Notes under the pieces: model-generated
Databases searched by the model: none
Seen by the model: only the letters and a program-made list of their open reading frames with translations
What the model was told of the DNA's origin: nothing
Shown here: piece by piece, positions 25,817 to 35,904 of the stretch
How the letters are laid out: each line of letters begins with the position of its first letter
Position numbering within the stretch: the first letter of the stretch is position 1
Program-made: the position numbers and the translations under genes
From: Methanococcoides sp052057775
GTDB lineage: Archaea; Halobacteriota; Methanosarcinia; Methanosarcinales; Methanosarcinaceae
Length of the DNA stretch: 64,000 bases
Direction of reading: 5' to 3'
Assembly (NCBI RefSeq): GCF_052057775.1
Contig: NZ_CP195121.1
Span: 310,001 to 374,000 of the forward strand

Positions 25817-26811
25817 GTTCGGAAATGATGGTCAGGGAACTTGAAACTTCTGAACACGAACTCTGGGATGAGCTGGTCGACATCTCCCCATACGGAACAA
25901 TATTTCAAAAAAGCGATTGGTTAACAATATGCAGGGATTCGTTCAACTTCGACCTGAAAATGTATGGATGTTTCCATAATGAAGAATTGGTAGGAGGATG
26001 CTCCCTTTTTAGTAAAAGGGCCAGAAGGATATTCAAAGTAGCATCATCTTACTGCAATATGACACCCTACGGAAGCATTCTGATAAAAAGGTCAGCAAGT
26101 AGGAAAGTACGGAATCAGGAAGAGTTCCAGAACAATGTTCTAAGAAAGATCCTGGACCACATCGAGGAACAGGGATTCGACCAGGTATCCATATCAAATT
26201 CCTCAGATTTCATAGATACAAGGCAGTTCTCCCCTGACAGGTGGACCAGGGATATCAGTTATGCCTACTATTTTGACCTAAGGGAAGATATTGACGCAAG
26301 AATGCCAAAGGGATTGAGGACGATCATCCGCAGAGCCAATGAAAATGGTATCCTGGTCAAAAAAGAGGAAAATATCCGGCGTTTTTACGATCTGATCAGA
26401 CAGACGTATGAGAAACAGCAACTGATACCACCTGCAGATTTAGATTTTTTCGAAAGGATAATGGAGTTTTTACATAGAACCCGGCAGGGAGAGATGTGGA
26501 TCGCTGAAATGCCCACAGGTGAGGTTGCAGCTGCAGAGATAATCATCTGGGATAATAAAAGAGCACACCGATGGGCTGCTACCTCAGATCCGGAACTAAA
26601 AGTTCACAATGCAACATCCCTTTTACTGTACAATATCTTCCGGGATCTCAAAAGCAGAGACTTTAAAGAGATAAATCTGATGAGCGGCAACACTCCAAAG
26701 CTGACCACGTTCATAACAGGATTCAATCCGGAACTGGTACCCTACTACATGGTAACAAGCTATTCAAAGAAATTTGATGCTTGTCGGCAGATAGTGAATA
26801 AGATAAGATGA
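25813..26811 (+). CDS. FemAB/GNAT-like acyl- or aminoacyltransferase
   Basis: A 332-residue protein of the FemAB-like GNAT superfamily. The N-terminal SPYGTIFQKSDWLTICRDSF (about 21-40) and the later GLRTIIRRANENGILVKKEEN segment are typical of the group that acylates cell-wall or exopolysaccharide precursors, followed by a second GNAT half with EMPTGEVAAAEIIIWDNKRAHRWAA. ATG 25813 overlaps the deacetylase stop. It may attach an acyl or amino-acid group to the amine freed by its partner. It converges on the flippase gene with only 11 bp between stops. Confidence 0.7.
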   Translation: MSSEMMVRELETSEHELWDELVDISPYGTIFQKSDWLTICRDSFNFDLKMYGCFHNEELVGGCSLFSKRARRIFKVASSYCNMTPYGSILIKRSASRKVRNQEEFQNNVLRKILDHIEEQGFDQVSISNSSDFIDTRQFSPDRWTRDISYAYYFDLREDIDARMPKGLRTIIRRANENGILVKKEENIRRFYDLIRQTYEKQQLIPPADLDFFERIMEFLHRTRQGEMWIAEMPTGEVAAAEIIIWDNKRAHRWAATSDPELKVHNATSLLLYNIFRDLKSRDFKEINLMSGNTPKLTTFITGFNPELVPYYMVTSYSKKFDACRQIVNKIR

Positions 26812-26822
26812 TCTATCCCCCC

Positions 26823-28271
26823 TCATTTCTTCGCTGATCTTATAGCGTCCAGTAATCTGTATCTTAGACTATGGTCCTGATAGATCACCACACTATAATA
26901 GATAATTGAAAGCACCATAGAGATGAACAGGATCACATATATTGTAGCTGAAAGGTAACTTACCAGAGCCAGAGGGATGGAAACCACAATTGCTATGAGC
27001 ATATATTTTATCAGATATTTGACCTCATCCGCCAACTGGACCCCTGATATCCTTAAAAGATAGAAATTAGCACAGCTCCACAGGACCACACCCACAACGG
27101 ACAATAATATAAGTCCCAGGACAGGATCATTGTAATGTCCCCCAATGAAGAGAGTAACAAATATCGAACAGATTACCAGGATATTGAACACCAGTTCAAT
27201 GTTCTGCTTTTCAAGTATATCGAAAACGGAAGATATCGGGGAATACATGAATCTGATAAATAGCCAGGGTGCAAGTATTTTTGCATAGATTCCCGCAGAA
27301 TACCACTCGGCCCCTAAAAAGAAGGTGAACAGGTCTTCCCCGACGATCATGAACACTATCAGGGGAAATGCACCGATCAGGATCAATTTCCTGTGCACTT
27401 CAGCCACCAGCTCTTTGAAATTCCCATTTTCATTTTTAACCTCACTTGCCTTCTGGAAGAACACCTGACTGGTGGCCCCGCCAATTAAAGTAACAGGTAA
27501 AGCCAGTATTTGATTCGCAAATGAATAATGTCCGACTATTGCAGAAGTAAAATAGAATGCAAGCATAAAAGGAGGAAGCTGAAAGGAGAACGTGTTCACA
27601 AACAGAGAACCCATGGAGAATTTCGGGAACCTTTTGTACCTTATGGCCATTTCTTTCATCCTGTTCACTGAGATTTTCCTGAAATACTGGATATCAGATT
27701 TAAAGTGAAACAGCATCAGGAGATTTGCCAGAAAGAAGCCTGTCAGATAACCTGCTATCAGCCCCATTGGAGAAGGCCGGTAGGATCCGATACCTACCTG
27801 GGATAATCTCGAACCTAACGAATTTGCAATACGCGAGCCGGCAACAACCCCAAACCGGACCCTGCGGGATGACCAATAGTTCAGCACATTGAACAGGCCA
27901 CTTAAAAAGATGACCAGCGGTAAGAGGATCAGATACCCTGCAAGATCGGGAGTGTTAAGGAGATCTGCGATCCCTTCAGAAAGAGGAATGAAGATCAGTC
28001 CGGATGCAACTGAAGTGATCACTAATAGAATGAAGCACAGCGAAACGATATTCGCAGAATCCTCGTTCTCTCTCGGGAGCATTATTGCAAGGTGATAGGT
28101 AAGACAGGATACAATTGCAATAATGCTTGCAATTGATAGAAATAACTGGAAAACCCCAAAATCGTCCGGCGAATAGATCCTGGAAATAATAGGAAAGAGT
28201 AAAATTCCAATGATCTGGGCGACCATACTCCCTGATACCAGTTTCATAATATTGCGGATAAAATCTGACAT
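26823..28271 (-). CDS. Wzx-type polysaccharide flippase
   Basis: A 482-residue polytopic membrane protein with about 12-14 hydrophobic segments, of the MATE/MVF-like oligosaccharide flippase family. The N terminus (FPIISRIYSPDDFGVFQLFLS) is the typical signature of PF13440-type exporters. It would move lipid-linked oligosaccharide units across the membrane. It is the last gene of the ten-gene minus-strand cluster, 62 bp after wecB. GGTGTGATC precedes ATG 28271. Confidence 0.85.
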   Translation of the reverse strand: MSDFIRNIMKLVSGSMVAQIIGILLFPIISRIYSPDDFGVFQLFLSIASIIAIVSCLTYHLAIMLPRENEDSANIVSLCFILLVITSVASGLIFIPLSEGIADLLNTPDLAGYLILLPLVIFLSGLFNVLNYWSSRRVRFGVVAGSRIANSLGSRLSQVGIGSYRPSPMGLIAGYLTGFFLANLLMLFHFKSDIQYFRKISVNRMKEMAIRYKRFPKFSMGSLFVNTFSFQLPPFMLAFYFTSAIVGHYSFANQILALPVTLIGGATSQVFFQKASEVKNENGNFKELVAEVHRKLILIGAFPLIVFMIVGEDLFTFFLGAEWYSAGIYAKILAPWLFIRFMYSPISSVFDILEKQNIELVFNILVICSIFVTLFIGGHYNDPVLGLILLSVVGVVLWSCANFYLLRISGVQLADEVKYLIKYMLIAIVVSIPLALVSYLSATIYVILFISMVLSIIYYSVVIYQDHSLRYRLLDAIRSAKK

Positions 28272-28333
28272 TTGATCACACCTGTTCTGGAATAATACAA
28301 CTCATGACCCGATCTATGGAAAATACACTGGAT

Positions 28334-29398
28334 TTAGGTGAAGTCCTCAAGCAGGGTGCATATTCTTTCACAGGCATCCCCGGATCCGAACACATTGCCT
28401 GTCTCACCTGCACCCTCAAATCCATCTATCGCATCCATGATCATATTGCGATCTGACCCTACCAGTACATTCCAGCCATCATCCACGGTCTCCACCCACT
28501 CGGTGTTGTCACGCATCGTTATACAGGGAACACCAAGCATATAGGCCTCCTTCTGCACACCGCCGGAGTCAGTAAGGATCTTCCTGGAATTGGACATGAG
28601 CTTGAGCATGTCAAGATAACCGACAGGGGATATTACCTGCACATTTTCACACAGCGTATCCCAGAGCCCATACTGGACCAGATATTTTTTTGTCCGTGGG
28701 TGTACAGGAAAAACAATGTGTGCATCTGAGCTGCAAAAGGCCTTCACAATAGAGGACAGGTTTTCAATGCTATCCGTATTTGAAGCCCGGTGTACGGTTG
28801 CGACCATAAAGTCCCGATCAGAAATTCCCAGGTCCTCAAGTATCGTGGACCTTTCTTCTGCGATCTTTATATTATACTGCAGTGCATCCATCATCACGTC
28901 ACCGACATTGTGCACACCTTCAGTGATACCCTCGCTCCCAAGATTCCTTACTGCTGTTTCAGTAGGACAGAACATTATATCCGAAATATGATCTGTGACC
29001 ACCCGATTGATCTCTTCGGGCATGGTCCTGTCAAATGACCTGAGACCGGCCTCGACGTGAGCTACAGGAATATGAAGCTTGGAAGCTGCAAGAGACCCTG
29101 CAATGGTAGAATTGGTATCACCATACACCAGTACCATATCAGGTTCTTCACTGATGAGAAGTTTCTCGATCCCCATCAACATCCTGCCTGTTTGTTCCCC
29201 CTGTGTGGCGGAACCGATGCCAAGATTATGATCGGGTTCCGGAATGCCCAGTTCTTTGAAAAAAACATCCGACATATCGGGATCATAATGTTGCCCGGTG
29301 TGGACAAGTATCTCTTCATGAGATCTTCTTAGTTCACGGGAAAGTGGAGCACATTTTATGAACTGTGGCCTGGCACCGATAACTGATAGTATTTTCAT
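28334..29398 (-). CDS. wecB: UDP-N-acetylglucosamine 2-epimerase (non-hydrolysing)
   Basis: Interconverts UDP-GlcNAc and UDP-ManNAc, a precursor for surface glycans. The 354-residue GT-B-like protein has HTGQHYD (residues 33-39), VYGDTNST with Asp94, HVEAGLRS with Glu116 and RTMPEEINR with Glu128/Glu129, matching the catalytic residues of the family, and VHRASNTDS later on. ATG 29398 has GGGGGT five bases upstream, so it is preferred to an in-frame start at 29410. ManNAc or ManNAcA is therefore a likely component of the polysaccharide made by this cluster. Confidence 0.92.
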   Translation of the reverse strand: MKILSVIGARPQFIKCAPLSRELRRSHEEILVHTGQHYDPDMSDVFFKELGIPEPDHNLGIGSATQGEQTGRMLMGIEKLLISEEPDMVLVYGDTNSTIAGSLAASKLHIPVAHVEAGLRSFDRTMPEEINRVVTDHISDIMFCPTETAVRNLGSEGITEGVHNVGDVMMDALQYNIKIAEERSTILEDLGISDRDFMVATVHRASNTDSIENLSSIVKAFCSSDAHIVFPVHPRTKKYLVQYGLWDTLCENVQVISPVGYLDMLKLMSNSRKILTDSGGVQKEAYMLGVPCITMRDNTEWVETVDDGWNVLVGSDRNMIMDAIDGFEGAGETGNVFGSGDACERICTLLEDFT

Positions 29399-29521
29399 TA
29401 TGACCCCCATATTGACAAACGGTATTTTTTGAGAACGTAATGTGAATTATGTATTTATTCAAATTTAAAAGTTTCATTATTGTATATTGAGAAACACAAC
29501 AATACAAAATAATTGGAATTA

Positions 29522-30091
29522 TCATCTTTCTTCTTTCACCAGCAGACCTGCAGAGCCTTTATCGCTTATCTTTCTGGCCGGAACGCCTGCGATCGAGATA
29601 TTTGGTTCCAAAAATGATCTGTTAACAACAGAATTTGCCCCAATTGCGATCCCGTCAGCTATCTCTATGTCACCAAATAACTTGGCACCCGGTCCGATAT
29701 AAACATCGTCCCCTATACGTGGTGCTAAAGAAGAATGACCTGCACTGGTCCCTATGTTCACACATGTGTGTATCCGGCAATTCGATCCAACACTTGCATT
29801 GTTATTTACAACGATGGTCCCTATGTGGGCAATGCTCAGACCGGGACCAAAAACATTTTTAGGGATCGTGAATCCTAATTTGACGCTCATCACATAGTAT
29901 CTCCATTTCAGAAACAGGACATATGGTTTCCAGAAAATCGATCTTTTACAATTGTGATAGTATTCCAGTTTCCTTAACAATCTCTCAAATTTCCAGATCT
30001 CATCAGCAAAAAAAGGCCTTTTCCCTGTTCTACCCAGAGCCACCCTATCTGCTTCCATATAGGAATGATAATCCTTTTTTGTTCTGATCAT
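29522..30091 (-). CDS. Hexapeptide-repeat acyltransferase (serine acetyltransferase-like)
   Basis: A 189-residue left-handed beta-helix enzyme. The N-terminal helical part (KDYHSYMEADRVALGR) and the hexapeptide core (IGTIVVNNNASVGSNCRIHTCVNIGTSAG then IGDDVYIGPGAKLFGDIEIADGIAIGANSVV) place it with sugar O-acetyltransferases in capsule clusters, related to CysE. GGTGG precedes ATG 30091; starts farther upstream lack a ribosome site. Probably O-acetylates a sugar of the polysaccharide; a biosynthetic role in cysteine is unlikely in this setting. Confidence 0.8.
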   Translation of the reverse strand: MIRTKKDYHSYMEADRVALGRTGKRPFFADEIWKFERLLRKLEYYHNCKRSIFWKPYVLFLKWRYYVMSVKLGFTIPKNVFGPGLSIAHIGTIVVNNNASVGSNCRIHTCVNIGTSAGHSSLAPRIGDDVYIGPGAKLFGDIEIADGIAIGANSVVNRSFLEPNISIAGVPARKISDKGSAGLLVKEER

Positions 30092-30173
30092 CGCAACCAC
30101 CATTGTAAGAGAGGTTTCTGAACTTTTATCCAATTGGTTATTAGCAATTGAAATGATATAACACGTTCAACGC

Positions 30174-31349
30174 TCACAGATCCTCTAAAATCCCTGATTT
30201 CAGTACGATCTGCTCCCAATCAAATTCTTTCGCCAGTATCTTGTTATTATGAGACATTTCCGAGATCTGTTCAGGATCATTTAGTAAATACTTCACACTG
30301 TCAGCCAGACTTTCAGGATTCCCTGACTCATATTTAATGTAGTTGACATTCTCTCTCAGATATCCGGGAATTCCTTCAATATCTGCAATTACTATTGGCT
30401 TGCCTGCTGCAAGATATTCAGATATTTTTCTATTAGAGAAAAAATCCTTCAATTTTGACATGTAAAAATCCTTATTGTAAGGAACAATGCAGATATCCAT
30501 CCGTTTTAATATTGATAATACTGAACTATATTCAAGACGGCCAGTCAGAATTATATTTTCCTTTTGGCCATACTTTTCAAAGATCCTCTTATAATCATAA
30601 CCCTGCCCGACGATCACAACGACCACGTCTTTCAGGTAATCGATCGAATCACATATATCGTCAATTTTCATTACCTGTTCCCAGTTTCCAATAAAACCTA
30701 TGACCTTCTTGTCTTCCGGGATATCCAGAGGACACTCTGAGCTGCTGGATACGATCTTATCCACATCGACCCCGTTTGGAAGATAGATACACTTATGAGC
30801 ATATTCTCCGATCTGGGCTTTTATCCCGGGACTCACCACAAGGATCTTGTCAGAATTTCTCAAAAGCACCCTCTCGGAAAATTTAGCGATATGTCCCCTT
30901 AAGATGCGTTTTCGCTGATACAGTTCAAGATGGTACTTCCCGTGAAAATCATAGTATATCTTTGTATTGAGCAATCTTAAGAACGGATACAGTACAATAC
31001 AGTCATAGCCCCTGATGATGACGTAATCGATCTTTTTTGAAATGAGGAAATGAAACACTTTCAGAGACATCTGCAACCTGAACAGAATACCTTTCAACAA
31101 AGTGAGTTTCCCTGCAATGGGTATTATGGGTTCCACCTGGATCAGATTATCCAGGACCACTTCGTCCCTCTCGTTCTTCTGCAACATCAGATAGGTATCA
31201 GGTAAATACTTAATAAGTTCCCTGAAGATGTGCAAAGCCCGTGAGGACTGGACGATGCTATAAGATGCTTTCGTCTCCATAAAAAGTATAAGACCTCTTT
31301 TTGTGGTCTGCATCTGACCATTCCCGGCCGATCGCTTTGAAGATCTCAT
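30174..31349 (-). CDS. GT4-family glycosyltransferase
   Basis: A 391-residue GT-B enzyme of glycosyltransferase group 1. The C-terminal half contains YLPNGVDVDKI (residue about 195), KKVIGFIGNW, and the donor-binding segment SNRKISEYLAAGKPIVIADIEGIPGYL with the family E-x7-E-like pattern. Cytosolic or membrane-peripheral; substrate unknown. ATG 31349 overlaps the stop of the upstream membrane protein by four bases, so the two are coupled. Slightly AT-richer than the housekeeping genes. Confidence 0.85.
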   Translation of the reverse strand: MRSSKRSAGNGQMQTTKRGLILFMETKASYSIVQSSRALHIFRELIKYLPDTYLMLQKNERDEVVLDNLIQVEPIIPIAGKLTLLKGILFRLQMSLKVFHFLISKKIDYVIIRGYDCIVLYPFLRLLNTKIYYDFHGKYHLELYQRKRILRGHIAKFSERVLLRNSDKILVVSPGIKAQIGEYAHKCIYLPNGVDVDKIVSSSSECPLDIPEDKKVIGFIGNWEQVMKIDDICDSIDYLKDVVVVIVGQGYDYKRIFEKYGQKENIILTGRLEYSSVLSILKRMDICIVPYNKDFYMSKLKDFFSNRKISEYLAAGKPIVIADIEGIPGYLRENVNYIKYESGNPESLADSVKYLLNDPEQISEMSHNNKILAKEFDWEQIVLKSGILEDL

Positions 31350-33262
31350 GGAACTGCCTCATAAATATCAATTGCTGAGTTTGAATAGACCTTGTTATTG
31401 GAGTTAAGATTTGAACTTAAGTTGCCCCATTCTAAACTATCAGCACCTCTGATCATCATCGTATCAAATACCAATCCCCTATCTACGCCTTCATTCCTCA
31501 AAATGAAATAACCGTTTGTGACAGTGAAGTTCGAAACATCGAAGGACTCTATCCTGTAGTATTTGATCCCAAGGTTGTCGGTTTCACTGAATCTGCGGTT
31601 CTCGAACACCCTGGAAGAGGGAGTGTCCGTATATATCCTCGAATCATCCGGCACGGAATCAAATACATGACCAAAGCCTGTGAGCTCATCCGGATAGAAG
31701 TAGGTCCTGCTGGCAATGACCTCATCATATTCAGGACTGCCGCCGATCAAGGACGGATACACGAACCCTGTCAGAAGTATCGTGACGATCAAACCTGAAT
31801 ACAGGACCTCTTTCCTCCTTGAGGACAGGAAATTGAATAAAAACAGTATCCCGGAGGCCATTGAAAAAGCTATGAACGGACTTACAAGTAACATAAAGCG
31901 GTCAAACCTGAAAAGGGTCATTGTCTGCCAGAGGGTTTGCAGCGGATTTGGCAGATACAATGGCAGAGTGAACAAAGTTACCATAGTGAAAACTGCAGCG
32001 TATTCCCTGCCATATTTCCAGAACATTGCCCCGATCCCAATAAAAACAAAGAAAGTGACTATCATCGTGTCGATATTCTGATAGATGAATATCCACTCAA
32101 GTCCGGACTGGATGTCCTGCTTTATTGTAAGTTCGCCGGACAAATTGTTCGCCCTGGAGGTCAGCGCAAGGAACGTAAAGGAATATGCAACATAAAACCA
32201 ATAGGCTAGGAACGTTACGGTCAATAGGAGAATGTAATTGTTATCGTGGAATTTGGACCTTAGACCCGTCAATCTGGTTAACAGAAGTTCAGAGACCAGG
32301 AACAATATCATTATGGCTATTATTTGAGGGGTTGACACCTGATGAACAACCACAATAAAGCTGGCAACGATCAAACCCAGTATTTTCAGCCGGAGATCTT
32401 TCTTCTCTGAATTCTTATAGATCAGATACATCAGTATTAAAAAAGCAACAAATGCTACAACCCTGGTGATCATATACATTTCATAATATACCACTGTGCT
32501 CAGGGTTGAGAACAGAGCAACTGAAAGTAAAGATAATTTTGCGTATTTAGTGGTCCTTAAAAAGATACAATACAAAAAGAGAACTACAATTGTGAAGATC
32601 AGAGGAGCCACTACAAAATATGCGGTGGTTATATCCAGACCTAACAGATATGAGGCCTCTGATATCATAATGTGAAATAAAGGAAAATTCGCATAGGTAA
32701 CACTCAGATATTCAGGGATCGTGTGCCCGGTAAGATAGGTCACCTGGGACATGAAAAGGTGCGGCAATATATCAGTGGCACCATAGTAGAGATGGTCCTT
32801 TAAAGTGAAGCTATAGATCAAATTCACCATGCACAGCATGACCTCTGACAGGACCAGACTTTGGTTCACTTCTCTGGAGAGGATCTGGATAAAGATAATA
32901 CTGTAAAGCAGAGACATCATTACGAAATAGTACCAGGGTCTGACCGGTGATAGCAGTACAACGACTGAGGTCAAAGCATAAAGAATGAAGAAGATTCCCG
33001 ATAATTGTCTTTGGCCAAGCCCGGTGTCAAGGTCCTTGTTCTCGACCTTCGTCCAGGTCCTATACATCCTGGTCAGGATAACTGCTGCAATAATGCCCGG
33101 AACTGCTATAACAAGACCCCTGATAGCAAAATCAGGTCTGCCTATCACAAAGGCAAAAAGTAAGCCGAGCAGAACAACACAGATTACCAGATAGGGCCAG
33201 CTAAGAGCAAATAGTTCAACTGGATTCTTCTCCCTGTTTGATATTGATCTTAATAGCTTCAT
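31346..33262 (-). CDS. Polytopic membrane protein, candidate GT-C glycosyltransferase or polymerase
   Basis: A 638-residue protein with about 12 hydrophobic segments over residues 20-520 and an extracellular tail of roughly 120 residues. The loop DHLYYGATDILPHLFMSQ near residue 155 contains acidic residues in the place where GT-C enzymes carry the catalytic motif, and the layout resembles archaeal DUF2206-like proteins. It could transfer a sugar from a lipid-phosphate donor or polymerise repeat units. No motif proves it. Position between two GT4 genes and the lack of another polymerase in the cluster support the idea. Confidence 0.5.
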   Translation of the reverse strand: MKLLRSISNREKNPVELFALSWPYLVICVVLLGLLFAFVIGRPDFAIRGLVIAVPGIIAAVILTRMYRTWTKVENKDLDTGLGQRQLSGIFFILYALTSVVVLLSPVRPWYYFVMMSLLYSIIFIQILSREVNQSLVLSEVMLCMVNLIYSFTLKDHLYYGATDILPHLFMSQVTYLTGHTIPEYLSVTYANFPLFHIMISEASYLLGLDITTAYFVVAPLIFTIVVLFLYCIFLRTTKYAKLSLLSVALFSTLSTVVYYEMYMITRVVAFVAFLILMYLIYKNSEKKDLRLKILGLIVASFIVVVHQVSTPQIIAIMILFLVSELLLTRLTGLRSKFHDNNYILLLTVTFLAYWFYVAYSFTFLALTSRANNLSGELTIKQDIQSGLEWIFIYQNIDTMIVTFFVFIGIGAMFWKYGREYAAVFTMVTLFTLPLYLPNPLQTLWQTMTLFRFDRFMLLVSPFIAFSMASGILFLFNFLSSRRKEVLYSGLIVTILLTGFVYPSLIGGSPEYDEVIASRTYFYPDELTGFGHVFDSVPDDSRIYTDTPSSRVFENRRFSETDNLGIKYYRIESFDVSNFTVTNGYFILRNEGVDRGLVFDTMMIRGADSLEWGNLSSNLNSNNKVYSNSAIDIYEAVP

Positions 33263-33370
33263 GAGTACCCGGTCCCCAACTTTAATACTTCAAAGATATT
33301 TAGATTGTATTCGGTAGATTTTGCCCAATTATAATTTGTTATAGAAAGTATATTAATTAGCGCTAAAAGA

Positions 33371-34549
33371 TCATATACCGGGATCTATTTCAGCATAGAC
33401 ATCCGAGATCTGTTCTGCTATATTTTCCCAGCTATACCTTTGTGCGTGATCTATTATCCTGTTTTCATCCCAGTTTACTTCCAGGGAAAGGGATATTTTA
33501 TCAGCCAGTTCCGTAGAGTCACCCGGTTTGACCAGAAAACCCAGGTCATCGGAAGTTATGATCTCAGGTACACCCCCAACACCAGTCCCCACAAATGGCC
33601 TTCCGCACCCCAGACACTCGACCAGGACCGTCGGATTGCCTTCGTTCAGGCTTGGCAGCACAAACACATCGCAGGCATTCATCCATATAGGAACCTCATG
33701 GTGTGGTTTAAGCCCCACTATTTTCACATGATCCTTTAAATTGGATGATGATATCTGCGTCTCTAATTTTTCTCTGAGTATGCCATCACCCACAATATAG
33801 CACACTACATCATCCCTTTTGGAGACAACTTTTTCCATGGCTTCTATCAGATAAGTATGACCTTTGATCTCACCATACAGATTTCCAACATTAAGAATGA
33901 TCTTTTTGTCTTTGGGCAGACCAAGTTTATCCCTGCACAGCCGTTTATCTAAATGGTGGAACTTCTCCCGGTCATAGCCATTGGGAATATGATGAACTTT
34001 ACCCAGATCGACACCCACATCCCCCATCAGGGATATATCACCACCCCTGACACGAATTATTGCATCGGACATTTGCCATGAGCGAATGAATACCGGATCT
34101 TTCTGATCTATGGCCTTCTTAAAGGTAGCAGAAGTATGTTCAGTAATGACCACAGGCACACCTGAACTTTTCTTAACTTCCACGGCAACCGCACCTGAAG
34201 GCCAGGTAAAATGCGCATGAATTATATCAAAGTCAATATCCTGTTTTTCCAGGAACTTAAGTACCGCATGGGATTCGAGTTTGACCCAGAACTCCTTTCG
34301 AAAATTATAGAAAAATGGCAGATTGAGATATTTAGGGAAAAAAACGTGAACATTGTCATAAGAGTAATCTTCAAAATGCGTCTTTCTGATGTATTCCATC
34401 CCATGAGCAACAGGAGAGACCACATATACATTCTCAAAATGTCTGCGAATATATTTCAACTGCTCTTTTACAAATATCTCTACAACATAGGTATCGGAAA
34501 AATTAGGGAAATTGTTAGTTAGTATCAGGAGATTTCTGAGTGCCATCAT
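33371..34549 (-). CDS. GT4-family glycosyltransferase
   Basis: A 392-residue GT-B protein. The N-terminal half holds DIIHAHFTWPSGAVAVEVKK and the C-terminal half VHHIPNGYDREKF, KKIILNVGNLYGEIKGHTYLIEAM and the EGNPTVLVECLGCGRPFVGTGVGGVPEI nucleotide-sugar site with its E-x7-E motif. Typical of retaining transferases of the WbaZ/PimB kind. The first codon overlaps the stop of the CapK-like gene; ATG 34546 is a second possible start. Acceptor and sugar unknown. Confidence 0.88.
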   Translation of the reverse strand: MMALRNLLILTNNFPNFSDTYVVEIFVKEQLKYIRRHFENVYVVSPVAHGMEYIRKTHFEDYSYDNVHVFFPKYLNLPFFYNFRKEFWVKLESHAVLKFLEKQDIDFDIIHAHFTWPSGAVAVEVKKSSGVPVVITEHTSATFKKAIDQKDPVFIRSWQMSDAIIRVRGGDISLMGDVGVDLGKVHHIPNGYDREKFHHLDKRLCRDKLGLPKDKKIILNVGNLYGEIKGHTYLIEAMEKVVSKRDDVVCYIVGDGILREKLETQISSSNLKDHVKIVGLKPHHEVPIWMNACDVFVLPSLNEGNPTVLVECLGCGRPFVGTGVGGVPEIITSDDLGFLVKPGDSTELADKISLSLEVNWDENRIIDHAQRYSWENIAEQISDVYAEIDPGI

Positions 34550-35877
34550 CTCAACTCGCTGATTACGAACTTATATTTCCCGGCCTTCGTCACTTCAATA
34601 GAATCAACAAATTCGAACTCCACATGCCAGGAAGGTGATTTCGATTCTATCACATTCCTGATAAGGGACAGGTTATTCTGATCAAAATCATCATCCACCA
34701 CCAGTTTTATCAGAATCTTGTCGATCTGCTTCTGTATTACCTGATATTTTTTAATACCGGCATCATGTTCCCAGAAGATGTACATTAAAAAGTATCCGTG
34801 CACCTGCTTGCCTTCCGGAGTAATGAACATATCAACGGAGCGACCGATCACTTCCTTCAGTAACTTCGACCCTCTGCCACAACCACATTCATCTTCAATG
34901 ATGTGGCCCATATCCCCTGTACTATACCTTATAAAAGGCATAGCATAGTTATGCAGACTTGTGGCCAAGATATCCCCGGTACCGTCTGACATCTGGGACC
35001 CATTGTCATCAACAACTTCCATGATGCTCCGCTCAGTATCGATATGCAGGCCATTGTGTTCGGAGCATTCATATGCACCTACCCCGCCATCGTTCAGCCC
35101 GTAAGCATCATAGACCTCACAATCAAAAACATCACTGATATGAGCACGCATATTCGGGAACAGTTTTTCTGCAGTCGTATAGACCACAGGAATCTCAGGC
35201 AGGTCTATATTGTTCTCCTCAACGAATGATGCAAACGTATCTATGGATGAAGGATACGCGCGTATTGATTTTGGTTTGAATGAACGTATTGTGTTCACAT
35301 ACCTGTACATGTCGTCGTCGCTCATGTCAAAAGAAGATAATCTGCGAATATTGCGGGTGATCTCATGCGCTTTATTTACGATCCGCGAGTTAGCACCAAC
35401 ATCCAGAGATGTCCCTGCCAGAAATACCATCTTGTCTCCAAGTTCATATCCCCCATACCCCCATCCACGATAAAGCATTACTCCGGACATAAAACGATCA
35501 TGTTTCAATAATCTAAATGGGAAGGGAGTACCTGTAGAACCCCCTGTAGCTATGGAATAATAGTTCATCCTGTCCAGACCAGCCGGCTTGAGATCCTCCC
35601 AGTTCTCTTTGATGATCTCTTTGTTCAGAACAGGGAGCTTTTCCAGATCTTCCAGCGTTTTGATATCTTCAGGTCTTAGGTCCAGACCTTTGAATAGCTT
35701 ATGATAATAAGGAACATTTTCATAAGAGAACGAGATCATCTTTCGAAGCTGAGCTTCCTGGTCCATTTTAAGATCCGGGTAAGAGTACCATTGTGACCTG
35801 ACAGCAGAATTGTACATCGATAAGAAACGGTAGTCACCCAGCATGTGTGCAAATTTGAACAATGGAACATGATACAC
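34546..35877 (-). CDS. CapK/PaaK-like adenylate-forming enzyme
   Basis: A 443-residue member of the phenylacetate-CoA ligase-like CapK family found in capsule clusters. The ATP-binding loop ATGGSTGTPFPF is near residue 109, AYGLNDGGVGAYEC near 254, and RYSTGDMGHI near 310, matching the AMP-forming ligase motifs. It may activate a carboxylic acid (or a uronic acid) for attachment to the glycan; the F390 synthetase group is a related alternative. Start is GTG 35877, with GGGGGT seven bases upstream. The stop overlaps the next gene. Confidence 0.75.
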   Translation of the reverse strand: MYHVPLFKFAHMLGDYRFLSMYNSAVRSQWYSYPDLKMDQEAQLRKMISFSYENVPYYHKLFKGLDLRPEDIKTLEDLEKLPVLNKEIIKENWEDLKPAGLDRMNYYSIATGGSTGTPFPFRLLKHDRFMSGVMLYRGWGYGGYELGDKMVFLAGTSLDVGANSRIVNKAHEITRNIRRLSSFDMSDDDMYRYVNTIRSFKPKSIRAYPSSIDTFASFVEENNIDLPEIPVVYTTAEKLFPNMRAHISDVFDCEVYDAYGLNDGGVGAYECSEHNGLHIDTERSIMEVVDDNGSQMSDGTGDILATSLHNYAMPFIRYSTGDMGHIIEDECGCGRGSKLLKEVIGRSVDMFITPEGKQVHGYFLMYIFWEHDAGIKKYQVIQKQIDKILIKLVVDDDFDQNNLSLIRNVIESKSPSWHVEFEFVDSIEVTKAGKYKFVISELR

Positions 35878-35904
35878 AGATTTACCCCCTTTATGAAATA
35901 CAAC

